Assembly (NCBI GenBank): GCA_019695185.1
Contig: JAIBAN010000051.1
Span: 1-57,935, forward strand
Length of the DNA stretch: 57,935 nucleotides
Reading direction: 5' to 3'
Source of the DNA: Blastocatellia bacterium
GTDB lineage: Bacteria; Acidobacteriota; Blastocatellia; Chloracidobacteriales; Chloracidobacteriaceae
In this document: in pieces, positions 17,874 to 27,201 of the stretch
How the letters are laid out: every line of letters starts with the position of its first letter
How positions within the stretch are numbered: the stretch's first letter is position 1
The notes under the pieces: model-generated
What the model saw: the letters and a program-made list of their open reading frames with translations, nothing else
Told to the model about the DNA's origin: nothing
Database searches by the model: none
Program-made: the position numbers and the translations under genes

Positions 17874-20147
17874 TTACCTGACCTTGCCCGGCGTGCGAAA
17901 CTGCCCGGCATTGGTTCCGGAACCGTTGGGCAGTCCGACCAGACTCCATTGACCGGAGCCAACCACGGTGCCCTGCAACCGGTGATTTTGTGAATCCGCG
18001 ACAATCAACGCCGGGCTTCCCCAGGAACCTCCAAGCAACGACGCATCACACACCGTGACTCCTTCGGCCCCCCGCACCTGTCCCAGGGCCGGGTTCAGGA
18101 AACTGGTGCTCAGGCTGCACCAAAGCGTCGCCCCGCCTCCGTTCCCACCGGCAAACCGGATGACCCGATTGTTTCCCGTGTCCGCCACATAGAGATTGCC
18201 ATTATTGTCCAGAGCCAAACCTTCGGGTGCATTTACCTGCCCAAACGGAAGCGTCCCGGAACCTTTTCCGGCCACCTGCACGGCCACGCCCGGCAGGGTT
18301 CCTGCATTTGGAACGCGCAGAATCCGGCTGTTTCCCTGGTCGGCAATAAACAGATTTCCACTTGGGTCAACCGCCAATCCCCGTGGGTTCAACACCTGCC
18401 CTGGCGCGTTTCCCGGCCCGGCCAACACCAGTGGCGCAACAGAGGGAATCCCACCGGCAAATCGCAACACCCGATTTCCGCCGGTATCGGAGACATAGAG
18501 GTTTCCAGCTACATCCAAAGCCAGTCCCTGCGGTCCCGTCACTTGCCCAGGGCTGGTCAAATCCGTCCAGGTGGCACCGCCGTCAGTTGAGTATTGAATT
18601 TTGTTGTTTCCAGTATCGGCCACATACATCCAGGTGCCGGAAAGATTGGCGGTCACGGCTTCGGGAAACATGAATTGACCGGGTTCACCCACCTGCGTCC
18701 AGCTTCCGTTTTCAAAGCGCTGCACCCGTTGGTTGTACGTGTCAGCCACAAAAATCCGGGTCGTCTGAACACCCGTCACCGAATTTTGAAAAACCCGCAG
18801 GGTCCCGGCAGGGTCCCCCACCAGCAACCGGGTCGGCTGCCCCGGTCCGCTGGCCGACAGTTCAACATAAGAGCCGCCGCCGCCTTCATAAAAATCAAAC
18901 CGGAAGGGGTAATAACCCGGACCGGGAATATCCACGCTTCGGCTGACATTGAGTCCGCCCTGATAATTGGGCGAATCCACCACCGTCAGCAGATTGGCCC
19001 CCAGGGAAAACCGGCACCCGTCATCCTGGTTGACGGTAAAAGTCCAGGTGCCGCCAGCCGGTATGAACAAAAGCCCTGTTGCCCGGATGGCGTAATTGTT
19101 CTGGTCACCGGAGCCAAACCCATTGCCTGGAATCAGCCGAATATCGCGGTCATTGCCAAAACTCCCGGCCTGGGCGGGTGTATTGGTGAGGACATCAATG
19201 TAGTTCATGGTTCCCACCCCATTGTCAAAAGCCGTAAACAGCGTCGGAGTATTTCCATTGAGCAAATCAAGGGCAGTGTTGAAGCTGAGAGAAGCAGCCT
19301 GCTGGCAAACCTTGACGCTGAACCCCGGGTTGCCTGGTACCTGCCCAGCCGCCGGCAGCACGCCGGAAAGAGCACCGGAACGAACTTGCAAAACACCCGC
19401 CGGGTCACCGACCAAAACATTGGCAGGCTGCCCCGGTCCATTGGCAAAAAATTCGACCTCAGCCCCGCCCCCGCCTTCAAAATAGTCAAGCTGAAAGGGA
19501 TACCAGCCGGGAGTGACAATCTCCGCCAATCCGCTCCGGTCAGTCGGAGGTTGGGTAAACGGTGCATCAATCACAATCAGGTGGTTGGAACCCATCGTCA
19601 AGCGGCACCCGTCATCGCTGTTGACCGTAAAAGTCCAGGTGCCGGCGGTTGGAATCAACAGAGCCCCGGTGGCTCGGATGGCAAAATTATCCTGCCCCCC
19701 GACTCCAAACAGATGCCCCGGAATCTGGCGAATATCCCGGTCATTGCCAAAATTGGCTACCGGAGCCGAACTGCCGGCCAGGTCTGCATAATTGATGGTG
19801 CCAATGCCGGTGTCATAGGCCGTAAACAGGGCTGGAGCCGTGCCATTCAACAGGTTGACGGCTCCGGCAAAACTTAACAGCCCTGACGACTGACCGACTT
19901 TTACGGCAAATCCCGAATTGGGCGGCACCGGCCCAATCAAAGGGGCAATGCCTGTCACATGGGGACTGACAACCTCAACTTTACCTGCCGGGTTGACCGG
20001 CGGGAGGGATTCCTGAGCCTGAGCGGCAATTGGAATGAGTTGATTCAGACTGGTTACGCCAAGTAATCCGGCCAAACAAAATGCAGCCATGCAATGGGAA
20101 AGGCGAATGGGCAACACAGGGGGATTTACACAACTCAAGGATTTCAT
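17874..20147 (-). CDS. Exported protein with two PA14-like domains and NHL repeats
   Basis: About 757 residues from the ATG at 20147 (alternative start 48 bases upstream). A signal peptide is present (CMAAFCLAGLLGVTSL, then AAQAQ). Two similar domains of ~200 residues follow, each with GNDRDIRxIPG, AIRATGxLxIPxxGTWTFTVNxDDGCR and YPFxxDxxEGGGG. This is the PA14 pattern, a beta-barrel often used for carbohydrate binding. The C-terminal third is a chain of NHL blades (VADTGNNKIQ, ADQGNSRILRV, VADTGNNRVIRFAGG). The layout suggests a secreted glycan- or surface-binding protein. Its neighbour downstream shares the NHL architecture; together they look like a small envelope-protein operon. No enzymatic residues were identified. 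Confidence 0.88.
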   Translation of the reverse strand: MKSLSCVNPPVLPIRLSHCMAAFCLAGLLGVTSLNQLIPIAAQAQESLPPVNPAGKVEVVSPHVTGIAPLIGPVPPNSGFAVKVGQSSGLLSFAGAVNLLNGTAPALFTAYDTGIGTINYADLAGSSAPVANFGNDRDIRQIPGHLFGVGGQDNFAIRATGALLIPTAGTWTFTVNSDDGCRLTMGSNHLIVIDAPFTQPPTDRSGLAEIVTPGWYPFQLDYFEGGGGAEVEFFANGPGQPANVLVGDPAGVLQVRSGALSGVLPAAGQVPGNPGFSVKVCQQAASLSFNTALDLLNGNTPTLFTAFDNGVGTMNYIDVLTNTPAQAGSFGNDRDIRLIPGNGFGSGDQNNYAIRATGLLFIPAGGTWTFTVNQDDGCRFSLGANLLTVVDSPNYQGGLNVSRSVDIPGPGYYPFRFDFYEGGGGSYVELSASGPGQPTRLLVGDPAGTLRVFQNSVTGVQTTRIFVADTYNQRVQRFENGSWTQVGEPGQFMFPEAVTANLSGTWMYVADTGNNKIQYSTDGGATWTDLTSPGQVTGPQGLALDVAGNLYVSDTGGNRVLRFAGGIPSVAPLVLAGPGNAPGQVLNPRGLAVDPSGNLFIADQGNSRILRVPNAGTLPGVAVQVAGKGSGTLPFGQVNAPEGLALDNNGNLYVADTGNNRVIRFAGGNGGGATLWCSLSTSFLNPALGQVRGAEGVTVCDASLLGGSWGSPALIVADSQNHRLQGTVVGSGQWSLVGLPNGSGTNAGQFRTPGKVR

Positions 20148-20380
20148 CTGCCGCAACCTCCGAAAAACTGACTCAGGTGACTGGTGACCAATCACGCCGG
20201 TTGACAGTATCAGGCATTATTTCATCTGTGGGCGGCTTTCGATGAACTGCGGGGTTTCTTCGGCGAATCGCATTCCGAGCGGAAAAAAAGATGTGAGGTT
20301 GAGCCAAGCACAGGGCTGGAGTATCGTATCTCTGCTTTTCAATTCACGCAGTCGTTCTGAAACCCAATCAAGTGAACACT

Positions 20381-21859
20381 ATGAACGACGAATCAAACCC
20401 GCAGGATATTGGTATTATTCTTGACACATATCAGGCTGCCGAGGCCAAAATGCGGCGTGCCTGGCATTTGAATGCTGTGTTTATTCCGGTGGGACGTTTT
20501 TTTGCCTTTCTGGTGACGGCCATCGGGGTTTACTTAAACAATAAATTTATCCTGCAATCTGACTCCCTCACCGGGTTCCTGACGTTCCTTTTCACAATCT
20601 CCGGTTATTGCCTTATTTCCGGATTGATATTGTATTTTTTCTTTTCGAAAGTAAAAAAAATAAATCTGGGTGATTTATTTTTCCTGCTTGATATTCTGAT
20701 TATTTTTTATGCCATTTATCTTTCCGGAGGAGAACGTAGCCTCCTGTTTCCTTTAATGATTGCCTGGGTGGTTGATCAAGCCAGTACCAGTTTCAAACGC
20801 ATCATGGGGCTGACATTGATTGCAATTTCAACTTTTTTTCTTTTTGATTTATTTTTGGTTTTTGTTGAGCATCGGAATATCTCCATTGGATTTGAGCTTG
20901 TTAAAATTTATATCATTTTCGGCGTCTGTCTGTTTGCTGCTTTAAGCGTTCGCTTTACTGACAAGTTACGGAGCAAGGTTTCATCAGCCATCCGGGTGGC
21001 CCGGAACCTGATTTTGCAACTCAAGGAACGTTCCGAACAGCTTGAAGAAGCCCGGGCCCGCCTCGAAGCCCTGTACCAGCGGGAACATGAGGTTGCGCGT
21101 ACGCTCAAAGAACTCAATGACATGAAAACCAACTTTATGATTGTCACCTCGCACGAGATGCGCACGCCCCTGACCATCATCAAAGGATATAACGAAGCCC
21201 TGCTCAACCAGCTTTTCGGCTCGCTCACCAATACGCAGAAAAAATCCCTTGAAGCATGCCAGCATGCCGTCAACCGCCTGACCCTGACCCTCGACGACAT
21301 TCTGGAGATGATGAAAATCCACGCCGGGCAATTGTCCCTCAAACCACGGGAATTCGACCTCCAGCGCATGCTGGAACAAATCGTGACGGAATTGACTCCG
21401 TTCACGGAAAAACGCCATCAGCGCATCACCCTGGAGGCCGAAACACCACTCCTGCTGGTTGCCGATTACGCCAAGATTTACCTTATTTTTCTCAATCTGG
21501 CGCAGAACGCAGTCAAATTCACCTATGACGAAGGCTCCATCGGGATTCACGCCCAACTGAAAAACGGACTGATTGAGGTTTGTGTCAAAGACAGTGGCAT
21601 CGGGATTGATGCAACGGAACAGGAAAAGATTTTCGAAAAGTTCTATACAAACTCCGACCCCAACTATCACACGTCAGGACGGTTTGAATTTTCCGCCAGA
21701 GGAACCGGATTGGGACTTTCGATTGCCAAAACCTACACGGAAGCCCATGGCGGACGAATCTGGGTTGAATCCGCCGGGCGCGGTCAGGGAAGCCGTTTTT
21801 TTGTCCAGCTTCCCCAGGAATTTCAAGGACTTGATACCAAAGAAACGGAAGAAGTCTAG
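20381..21859 (+). CDS. Sensor histidine kinase with six-helix membrane domain (orphan)
   Basis: About 492 residues from the ATG at 20381 (a GTG at 20372 is an alternative; no clear Shine-Dalgarno for either). Residues ~30-195 hold about six membrane helices, followed by a coiled coil (~205-250). The HisKA box is VTSHEMRTPLT with the phospho-accepting His at ~258. The HATPase_c domain shows the N box (NLAQNAVKF), G1 (VKDSGIGI), an F box (IFEKFY) and G2 (GTGLGLSIAKTY). It should autophosphorylate and pass phosphate to a response regulator, but none is adjacent; the nearest is the NtrC-type protein at 25.2-26.6 kb. Base composition in the membrane-domain coding part is more AT-rich than in neighbours. 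A repeat element begins directly at its stop codon. Confidence 0.93.
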   Translation: MNDESNPQDIGIILDTYQAAEAKMRRAWHLNAVFIPVGRFFAFLVTAIGVYLNNKFILQSDSLTGFLTFLFTISGYCLISGLILYFFFSKVKKINLGDLFFLLDILIIFYAIYLSGGERSLLFPLMIAWVVDQASTSFKRIMGLTLIAISTFFLFDLFLVFVEHRNISIGFELVKIYIIFGVCLFAALSVRFTDKLRSKVSSAIRVARNLILQLKERSEQLEEARARLEALYQREHEVARTLKELNDMKTNFMIVTSHEMRTPLTIIKGYNEALLNQLFGSLTNTQKKSLEACQHAVNRLTLTLDDILEMMKIHAGQLSLKPREFDLQRMLEQIVTELTPFTEKRHQRITLEAETPLLLVADYAKIYLIFLNLAQNAVKFTYDEGSIGIHAQLKNGLIEVCVKDSGIGIDATEQEKIFEKFYTNSDPNYHTSGRFEFSARGTGLGLSIAKTYTEAHGGRIWVESAGRGQGSRFFVQLPQEFQGLDTKETEEV

Positions 21860-22008
21860 GGGGTCTTGGGAGTCTTGGGAGTCTTGGGAGTCACAGGGCA
21901 TCTTTGTCACCTTGTCACCCTGTCACCCTGTCACCTTGTCAGGGTTTTGACTCCCAAGACTCCCAAGACTCCCAAGACTCCCAAGACTCCCAAGACTCCC
22001 AAGACTCT
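21860..22008. repeat. Paired-arm 9-bp repeat element (GTCTTGGGA / TCCCAAGAC) with a TGTCACCC core
   Basis: The left arm has three GTCTTGGGA units (21863-21893) starting immediately after the TAG of the histidine kinase. The right arm has six complementary ACTCCCAAG units (21949-22008). The spacer is itself a tandem of TGTCACCC/TGTCACCT (21904-21940). It lies between convergent genes and could form a long hairpin that ends both transcripts. Frames through it encoding SQD or SPC repeats are artefacts. Confidence 0.88.
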
Positions 22009-22015
22009 GCTGACT

Positions 22016-23050
22016 CTATTTCACCACATAATTCCGATGAACGGGCCGTTTGGTCTTGCCGTCAACGGTTTCAAAACAGACATTCTTCTCGGTTTCACGG
22101 GTAATCATGGTTACGCGGCTGGTGATGGTCTTTTCGGAACTTTGCCCTTGTTCAGCCTCGGTCAGACTTTTTTGGATTGCTTCCCGTGGGAGAACCGCAA
22201 ATTTGGCACCTTTCTGGTAATTGGAATAGGCTTCGACGGCTGCCCCTTTCAACAACTTCGGCCACAATTTCACAAATAAATCGTGTGAAGCAAAAACGTC
22301 GGCGCTGTTCATTTTGCCGTTGATGGCAAAAGCAAACCCAATCGTGTCGGTCCGGTTGGTGGCAATTCCCTGCAAGGTGCTGATGTAGCCCTCAATTGCG
22401 GCTTTGACTTCAGGGGATTCCAACGTCAGTTGCAGGCTCGTGGGCGAACTGCCGGATTGGACCGACTGCCCCACATTTTCACTCAATTGCTGTTGATTGG
22501 CGGAAACCTGATTCCAGACTTCTGCTTGGCTGTTTTGTTGCTTGGCAGCCAGACGCTGTTCTTTGGTGGAAAGTATTTCAGTTGAACTGGAAAAACGGGT
22601 CACGGTTTCACTGCCCCGCTGGGTCCAGCGACCATGTTCCACGCAAAACGAGGTGATTGGCATGCGGCCCGATTTCGGGGGGACAATCAGGTCAAAAGCC
22701 AAGGCCCGGTCCTGTTTCCCTCCCTTCACAATTTCACCTGATTGAATGTAAATGTCCTCCTGCTCGGAGAGGTTTTCAACTTCAAGCTGATTGACGCTCC
22801 CGGTTTCATAAACCACAATTTTGTTCTGCGTGAATGCCTCCTGGAGGGTCAAAAAAGTCTTTCCCGGCAGGGTATCAGGACCATGAATCAAGTAAATGGT
22901 CAGATTTTGATAGGTAAAGGGACCAGTCAGCGTTTGCCCCGGAGTTTGCCCTGATGTGGTTCGGGGCGCTCCCACGACCCAACTTCCACAAAGTGCGGCC
23001 AAGGCAACCAGGCTCGAAAGTGCGCGAAAAAAAGCAGAATGCTGTCTCAT
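22016..23050 (-). CDS. Exported ARPP-1/DUF6569-like protein
   Basis: About 344 residues from the ATG at 23050, chosen because AAAGGAAC precedes it; the longer frame has no support. A signal peptide (LSSLVALAALCGSWVVGA) is followed by a domain with the signatures of the ARPP-1/DUF6569 family (LTIYLIHG; EAFTQNKIVVYETGSVNQLEVEN split across ~65-95; IYIQSGEIVKGGKQDRA; VPPKSGRMPI; FCVEHGRW). The C-terminal half is less conserved and ends in a VTMITRETEKNVCFET stretch. The biochemical role of this family is not established to my knowledge. The gene converges on the histidine kinase with a repeat element between. A long AT-rich region lies upstream. Confidence 0.75.
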   Translation of the reverse strand: MRQHSAFFRALSSLVALAALCGSWVVGAPRTTSGQTPGQTLTGPFTYQNLTIYLIHGPDTLPGKTFLTLQEAFTQNKIVVYETGSVNQLEVENLSEQEDIYIQSGEIVKGGKQDRALAFDLIVPPKSGRMPITSFCVEHGRWTQRGSETVTRFSSSTEILSTKEQRLAAKQQNSQAEVWNQVSANQQQLSENVGQSVQSGSSPTSLQLTLESPEVKAAIEGYISTLQGIATNRTDTIGFAFAINGKMNSADVFASHDLFVKLWPKLLKGAAVEAYSNYQKGAKFAVLPREAIQKSLTEAEQGQSSEKTITSRVTMITRETEKNVCFETVDGKTKRPVHRNYVVK

Positions 23051-23637
23051 AGTTGTTCCTTTCAGATTGGACCGAATCAAATTCTCTGGAACAGAACAGA
23101 ATGTGCAACGTGTCGGTAGTTGCATGCATGGCTGGTGTTTTGCCTTGGTTGCGCCCGGTCACTTTCAAAGTTGCTCAAAATAAATAAAAAAATAAGAAAT
23201 AAATGAAAATTATTTACAAGTAAATATACTTGTAAAATCAAATATACGTGTGTGAATTTTCAATCAAATATAACAATAACACTCTGTGCCTTCTTATATC
23301 TCTCAATATTATTAAAGAAATAAATTCAAACTCAAAAAAATAATATATCCAGCAAAAAACAATGATTAATTGATATCCTGAAAAATCCCTAAAGCTCAAG
23401 AACCAAAATTCAAAAACCAAAATTCAAAATTCAAAACTTAAAACAACGGCCTTGGCTTGCGTGACAGAAGAGACGAAATTAAGATGTCAGACGTCCAAAA
23501 GTCGGATCGCACACGTACACTCATCACACAAAAAAATCTCCGGTACGTTCAAAACGAATCTCGACCACCTTCGCAATCAGATTCAGCCATGCGTGTTGTC
23601 ACGCGTCAGTTTGCTCACACACCCAGGGAGGGGTTTT
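23051..23637. other. AT-rich divergent intergenic region
   Basis: This 587-base gap separates two divergent genes encoding exported proteins. Bases ~23165-23450 are strikingly AT-rich compared with the rest of the window and contain stretches such as TATAACAAT and AAATATAC, plausible promoter material, though no good -35/-10 pair was identified. Bases ~23450-23630 are of normal composition and could encode an N-terminal extension of the hydrolase, but that frame lacks support. A short CAAAATT-type repeat sits at 23398-23444. Confidence 0.55.
23398..23444. repeat. Short single-arm tandem repeat (CAAAATT type)
   Basis: AACCAAAATTC occurs twice and is followed by further CAAAATT and CAAAACTT units. 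It resembles the C/A-type arm of the paired elements elsewhere, but no complementary arm was found nearby. Confidence 0.6.
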
Positions 23638-25011
23638 ATGAAACTTCGCAGATTGTCGTTCATGTTGTGCTGTTTGGTGGCCTTGGTCGGGCTGCCATTG
23701 GCACCACTCACCACCCAAACAAAAACAGTTCAGGCTGCACAGGAAGATGCAGCGCAGGGAAGTGTCAATTTTGACCGACTGGTCTTTATTGGCGATAGTC
23801 TTACCGCCGGCTACCAAAGTGGAGCCATTTTCCAGACCGGTCAGGATAATGGCTACTCGGCTGACATCATCAAACAGACCAAAGCCAAAGTCACCTTCCC
23901 GGTGATTTCCAATCCGGGTCTGGCCCCCAACAGCCAATTCACCTTATCCAAACCGATTTGCCAATCCGCTTTTCCGGTTGGGTTTTTGAATATTACAACC
24001 ATTCAGGGTGCCGGAACCCGTCTCAATCCCCAGGAACAGGCCACCAATCTGGCTATTCCGGGTCATACCGTCGGTGATTTATTGACCCTCAAGCCCAAAC
24101 CGATTACAGCCAGTGCGAACCTGACCGACGTTATGTTGGGCCTGCCCGGACTCCTGGCCAACCCGCCGATTGCCCGGTCACAAATGGAATGGGCTGAAGC
24201 CTTGAAACCAACCACTTTAGTGGTTTGGATTGGCAATAACGACGCGCTGGGCGCAGTGATTGCTGGAAGTGACAAGGTGTTGACCCCGCTGGCTGATTTC
24301 ACGACTCGTTACACGGAACTGATGCGGCGGGCCAAAGCCACTGGTGCAACCAATATTTTTGTGGCCAACATTCCTGATGTAACTTCAATTGCGTTTCTTT
24401 TGTCACAGGATGACGTGGTTAAAATCAGCGGCCAGAACAAAGAAACCATCCAGTTTATTTTTGGTGTTACCAAAAAAGATTTTGTCCTTCCAAATGGATT
24501 GCCACTGCTCCCCAAAGGGCAGAAGCTGCCCGACAGCGTAGTCTTGACCAAGAAAGAACTTAAGAACATCAAGAAAGCAGTTGAAGACTACAACAAGGTG
24601 ATTGCAGCCCAGGCTGCCGCCAATGGCGCAACACTGGTTGACATGAACAAACTCTTTACCGGAATCGCGCAAAATGGGGTCACGATTGACGGAGTAGGAA
24701 AGTTGAATACCCGCCCCTTTGGCGGATTGTTCAGCCTTGATTTTGTTCACCCGTCCAACACCGGTTATGCAATTGCAGCCAATGAATTCATCAAAGGATT
24801 CAACTCCAAGGGCGCAAATGTTCCCGCCGTTGACCTGAAAGCGGTTGCTTCAGCCGACCCGTTGGTTTGCAAACCGAGCGGTGCAGCCGATGATATTCAG
24901 ATTTACTTCGGCAAACAGGACCTGACTCAAATGGCAGCCACCTTTGAACGGACCATGAAGATTCTGACGGATCCGAATTATCCGATTTTGACTGACCAGA
25001 ATCAGAAGTAA
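23638..25011 (+). CDS. Exported SGNH/GDSL-family hydrolase
   Basis: About 457 residues from the ATG at 23638, which has a strong GGGAGGGG ahead of it; an upstream in-frame extension to 23452 is rejected. The signal peptide is KLRRLSFMLCCLVALVGLPLA. SGNH blocks are present: GDSLTAG with the nucleophile Ser at ~54, the conserved Asn in WIGNND (~200), and DFVHPSNTGY with the Asp/His pair at ~368/371. It should hydrolyse ester bonds in the periplasm or outside the cell (a lipase or esterase); the substrate is not predictable. The spacing between blocks is longer than in minimal SGNH enzymes. The upstream region is AT-rich and a paired-arm repeat follows the stop, between this gene and a convergent regulator. 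Confidence 0.88.
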   Translation: MKLRRLSFMLCCLVALVGLPLAPLTTQTKTVQAAQEDAAQGSVNFDRLVFIGDSLTAGYQSGAIFQTGQDNGYSADIIKQTKAKVTFPVISNPGLAPNSQFTLSKPICQSAFPVGFLNITTIQGAGTRLNPQEQATNLAIPGHTVGDLLTLKPKPITASANLTDVMLGLPGLLANPPIARSQMEWAEALKPTTLVVWIGNNDALGAVIAGSDKVLTPLADFTTRYTELMRRAKATGATNIFVANIPDVTSIAFLLSQDDVVKISGQNKETIQFIFGVTKKDFVLPNGLPLLPKGQKLPDSVVLTKKELKNIKKAVEDYNKVIAAQAAANGATLVDMNKLFTGIAQNGVTIDGVGKLNTRPFGGLFSLDFVHPSNTGYAIAANEFIKGFNSKGANVPAVDLKAVASADPLVCKPSGAADDIQIYFGKQDLTQMAATFERTMKILTDPNYPILTDQNQK

Positions 25012-25016
25012 TAAAA

Positions 25017-25168
25017 CAGGGTTCAGGGGCTAGGGTCTAGGGTCTAGGGTTCAGGGTCTTTTGAACAAATAACTGACAATGGATAATTGGCAGTTAAAGC
25101 CAGTTTAGGACCTTGATTTCTCGAATATTCGAAAACCCTGAACCCTGAACCCTGAACCCTGAACCCTG
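25017..25168. repeat. Paired-arm heptamer repeat element (GGGTTCA/GGGTCTA)
   Basis: The left arm (25017-25058) has GGGTTCA and GGGTCTA units. The right arm (25133-25168) has four CCCTGAA units. The ~75-base spacer contains a smaller inverted pair (AACTGACAAT and AATTGGCAGTT). It lies between two convergent genes, 3 bases from the stop of the NtrC-type regulator. Confidence 0.87.
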
Positions 25169-25171
25169 TTC

Positions 25172-26551
25172 TTATTCAATCCCCAAATCCTTCATCCGAA
25201 CAGCCAGGGTTTTCACGCTGATGTCAAGCAGTTCGGCAGCCCGCGATTTGTTGTGACCGACTTCCTCCAGAGTCATTTCGATTTTACGCCGCTCAACCAG
25301 GCGAGTGGCTCGTCCGGCAACATCGGCCAGCGTCCCGCTTAAATCAAAATTTTCCAGCATCTGGGCATTCCGGCTTTTCTGTTGAGCCGGAGTCATGAGC
25401 GAGCAGTCTTTCGGCTCAATAGTCTGACCGTTGCAGAGAATGCAGGCCCGTTCAATACAGCTTTTCAGTTCCCGGACATTCCCCGGCCAATCGTATTCAC
25501 GCAGCAGGCGCATAGCGGCTTCGGAAATTTTGATGGAGGCCCGGCGGATTTCGCGGCCATACCGCTGAACGAATTCCTCAGCCAGTTGGGGAATATCCGA
25601 ACGCCGCTCCCGCAAGGGCGGAATCCGAACCGAGAAAATCGAAAGCCGGTAATATAAATCCTCCCGGAAAGTTTTATCGACAACCGCCTGGGTCAAATCC
25701 CGATTGGTAGCGGTCACAATCCGCACGTCAACGTTCAGTTCGCCGCTCCCGCCAATCCGGGTGACGACCCGTTCCTCCAGCACCCGCAGCAGTTTTGACT
25801 GGACGGCCAGCGGCAATTCACCAATTTCGTCCAGGAAAATGGTGCCTCCCTGAGCCAGTTCAAACTTCCCTGCCCGGCGTGCATCGGCTCCGGTGTAGGC
25901 CCCTTTTTCGTGGCCGAACAGTTCGTTTTCAATCAGGGTTTCCGGAATTGCCGCACAGTTGAGCGCCAGGAACGGCTTGGCCCGACGTGGGCTGAGGTGA
26001 TGGATGGCCCTGGCAAAAAGTTCTTTTCCGGTTCCCGACTCACCAAGCAGCAGGACTGTGGTTGAGGTTTGCGCCACCTGCTGAATCTGTCTTCCCACTT
26101 CCTGCATGGAGGCTGATTCGCCGACAATGCGGGGGAACCCATAGCGCCTGGCGTATTCCTCCCGGAGCAAAACGCATTCCCGCCGCAGCCGCTGCGTTTC
26201 CAGAATACGGCCAATCACCAGCAGCAAATGGTCGGTGTCCACCGGTTTTTGCAAAAAATCAAGCGCTCCGTCTTTCATGGCCTGGACAGCTTCATCCACC
26301 GAACCGTAAGCCGTCAGCACAATCACCGGCAATTCCGGGTCGAGAGCTTTGGCCGCCCGCAACACTTCCAGGCCGCCCCCGCCGGGCATCCGCAAATCCG
26401 TCAGAACCAGTTGCGGCAACCGTTCCTGCAAGATTCGCCGTGCCCGTGCCGCATCCGGAGCTTCGGCCACTTTGTACCCGGCCCGCTCCAACGTCATGCG
26501 CCACATTTCACGGAGGGAATCCTTGTCTTCGACAATCAGAATGTCAGTCAT
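25172..26551 (-). CDS. NtrC-family sigma-54-dependent response regulator
   Basis: About 459 residues from the ATG at 26551, the point where receiver homology begins (MTDILIVEDK); the longer frame has no support. Receiver domain 1-~120 with phospho-acceptor Asp 52 and the VLTAYGS and KPVD landmarks. AAA+ sigma-54 interaction domain ~140-375: Walker A GESGTGKELFAR, GAYTGA in place of the usual GAFTGA, Walker B TIFLDEIGEL, arginine fingers in the RxxDIPxL region. A C-terminal Fis-type helix-turn-helix ends the protein (NKSRAAELLDISVKTLAVRM). It activates sigma-54 promoters when phosphorylated. No cognate kinase is adjacent; the orphan histidine kinase at 20.4 kb is a candidate. Only 77 bp separate it from the peroxiredoxin stop, so the two genes may be co-transcribed or overlap in regulation. 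Confidence 0.94.
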   Translation of the reverse strand: MTDILIVEDKDSLREMWRMTLERAGYKVAEAPDAARARRILQERLPQLVLTDLRMPGGGGLEVLRAAKALDPELPVIVLTAYGSVDEAVQAMKDGALDFLQKPVDTDHLLLVIGRILETQRLRRECVLLREEYARRYGFPRIVGESASMQEVGRQIQQVAQTSTTVLLLGESGTGKELFARAIHHLSPRRAKPFLALNCAAIPETLIENELFGHEKGAYTGADARRAGKFELAQGGTIFLDEIGELPLAVQSKLLRVLEERVVTRIGGSGELNVDVRIVTATNRDLTQAVVDKTFREDLYYRLSIFSVRIPPLRERRSDIPQLAEEFVQRYGREIRRASIKISEAAMRLLREYDWPGNVRELKSCIERACILCNGQTIEPKDCSLMTPAQQKSRNAQMLENFDLSGTLADVAGRATRLVERRKIEMTLEEVGHNKSRAAELLDISVKTLAVRMKDLGIE

Positions 26552-26574
26552 AAACAACCAGCCAAAGGAAAAAT

Positions 26575-26623
26575 GACAGGGAGCAGGGGCAGAATGATAC
26601 TGGTTCTGGCCTGCCACCTGTCA
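26575..26623. repeat. Short imperfect inverted repeat (TGACAGG / CCTGTCA)
   Basis: TGACAGGGAGCAGGGGCAG at 26575 faces CTGCCACCTGTCA at 26611-26623. It has the same G-arm then C-arm order as the larger elements but is short and imperfect. It lies between two same-strand genes. Confidence 0.45.
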
Positions 26624-26628
26624 CTTCT

Positions 26629-27093
26629 TTAAGACGCGATTTTCTTGAGTTCCTCAAACAGTTCCTCTTTGCTGCGCTTGAAAAAGGGCAGGGCTTCAAC
26701 ATGTTTGAAACGGATGGTGCCATCCTTGTCCACAATGAAAATGGCCCGCTTGGCGATTTTGAGTAATCCCGACAACATCAACGCATCATAGGCTTTGCAG
26801 ACTTCCAGGTTTTTGTCTTCCAGGAGCGGAAAAGGAAAGTCAAACCGCTCGGCAAATCCCTGATGTGATTTCATGTCGTTGGTGTTGATTCCCAAAATGA
26901 CGGCTTCAAACTGCTGGAAACGCCCCCACCCGTCACGGTAGTCACAAAGTTGTTTGGTACAGGTCGGAGTGTCATCCCCCGGATAGAAGACCAGCACAAC
27001 GTGGTTTTTACCTTTGAACTGGCTGAGGGCATAGGTCTTTCCATCATTGGCTGGCAAGGTGAAATCGGGCGCTTTATCGCCGACATTTGGCAT
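26629..27093 (-). CDS. bcp: Peroxiredoxin, BCP/PrxQ type
   Basis: A 154-residue thioredoxin-fold peroxidase that reduces H2O2 and organic peroxides. The start is the ATG at 27093, preceded by GGAGGAACCT. The active site reads [17 protein letters not shown]: peroxidatic Cys 45 preceded by T-x-x and resolving Cys 50 five residues later, the pattern of PrxQ/BCP enzymes that form an intramolecular disulfide recycled by thioredoxin. The full fold is present ([11 protein letters not shown] at the start, [13 protein letters not shown] near the end). It sits upstream of the NtrC-type regulator on the same strand. Confidence 0.93.
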   Translation of the reverse strand: MPNVGDKAPDFTLPANDGKTYALSQFKGKNHVVLVFYPGDDTPTCTKQLCDYRDGWGRFQQFEAVILGINTNDMKSHQGFAERFDFPFPLLEDKNLEVCKAYDALMLSGLLKIAKRAIFIVDKDGTIRFKHVEALPFFKRSKEELFEELKKIAS

Positions 27094-27201
27094 AGGTTCC
27101 TCCAAAATTGATTGGTATTGGGCTGGTTGGGTTGGGATGGTGGTGCCAGAGTACCACAGGACTCCCTCGAATCGAACGGGTGGTCACCCGGTTGGCGGGT
27201 T

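Noticed and set aside
21863..22008. Frames encoding SQDSQD or similar repeats as a real small protein
   Set aside because: They are translations of a 9-bp tandem repeat between two convergent genes, with no ribosome-binding site.
23452..23637. N-terminal extension of the SGNH hydrolase
   Set aside because: The signal peptide and the strong GGGAGGGG site both point to the ATG at 23638.
27120..27200. tRNA-like stretch (contains TTCGATTCGAGGG on the minus strand)
   Set aside because: The T-stem does not pair and no D-arm or anticodon arm can be drawn; judged chance.
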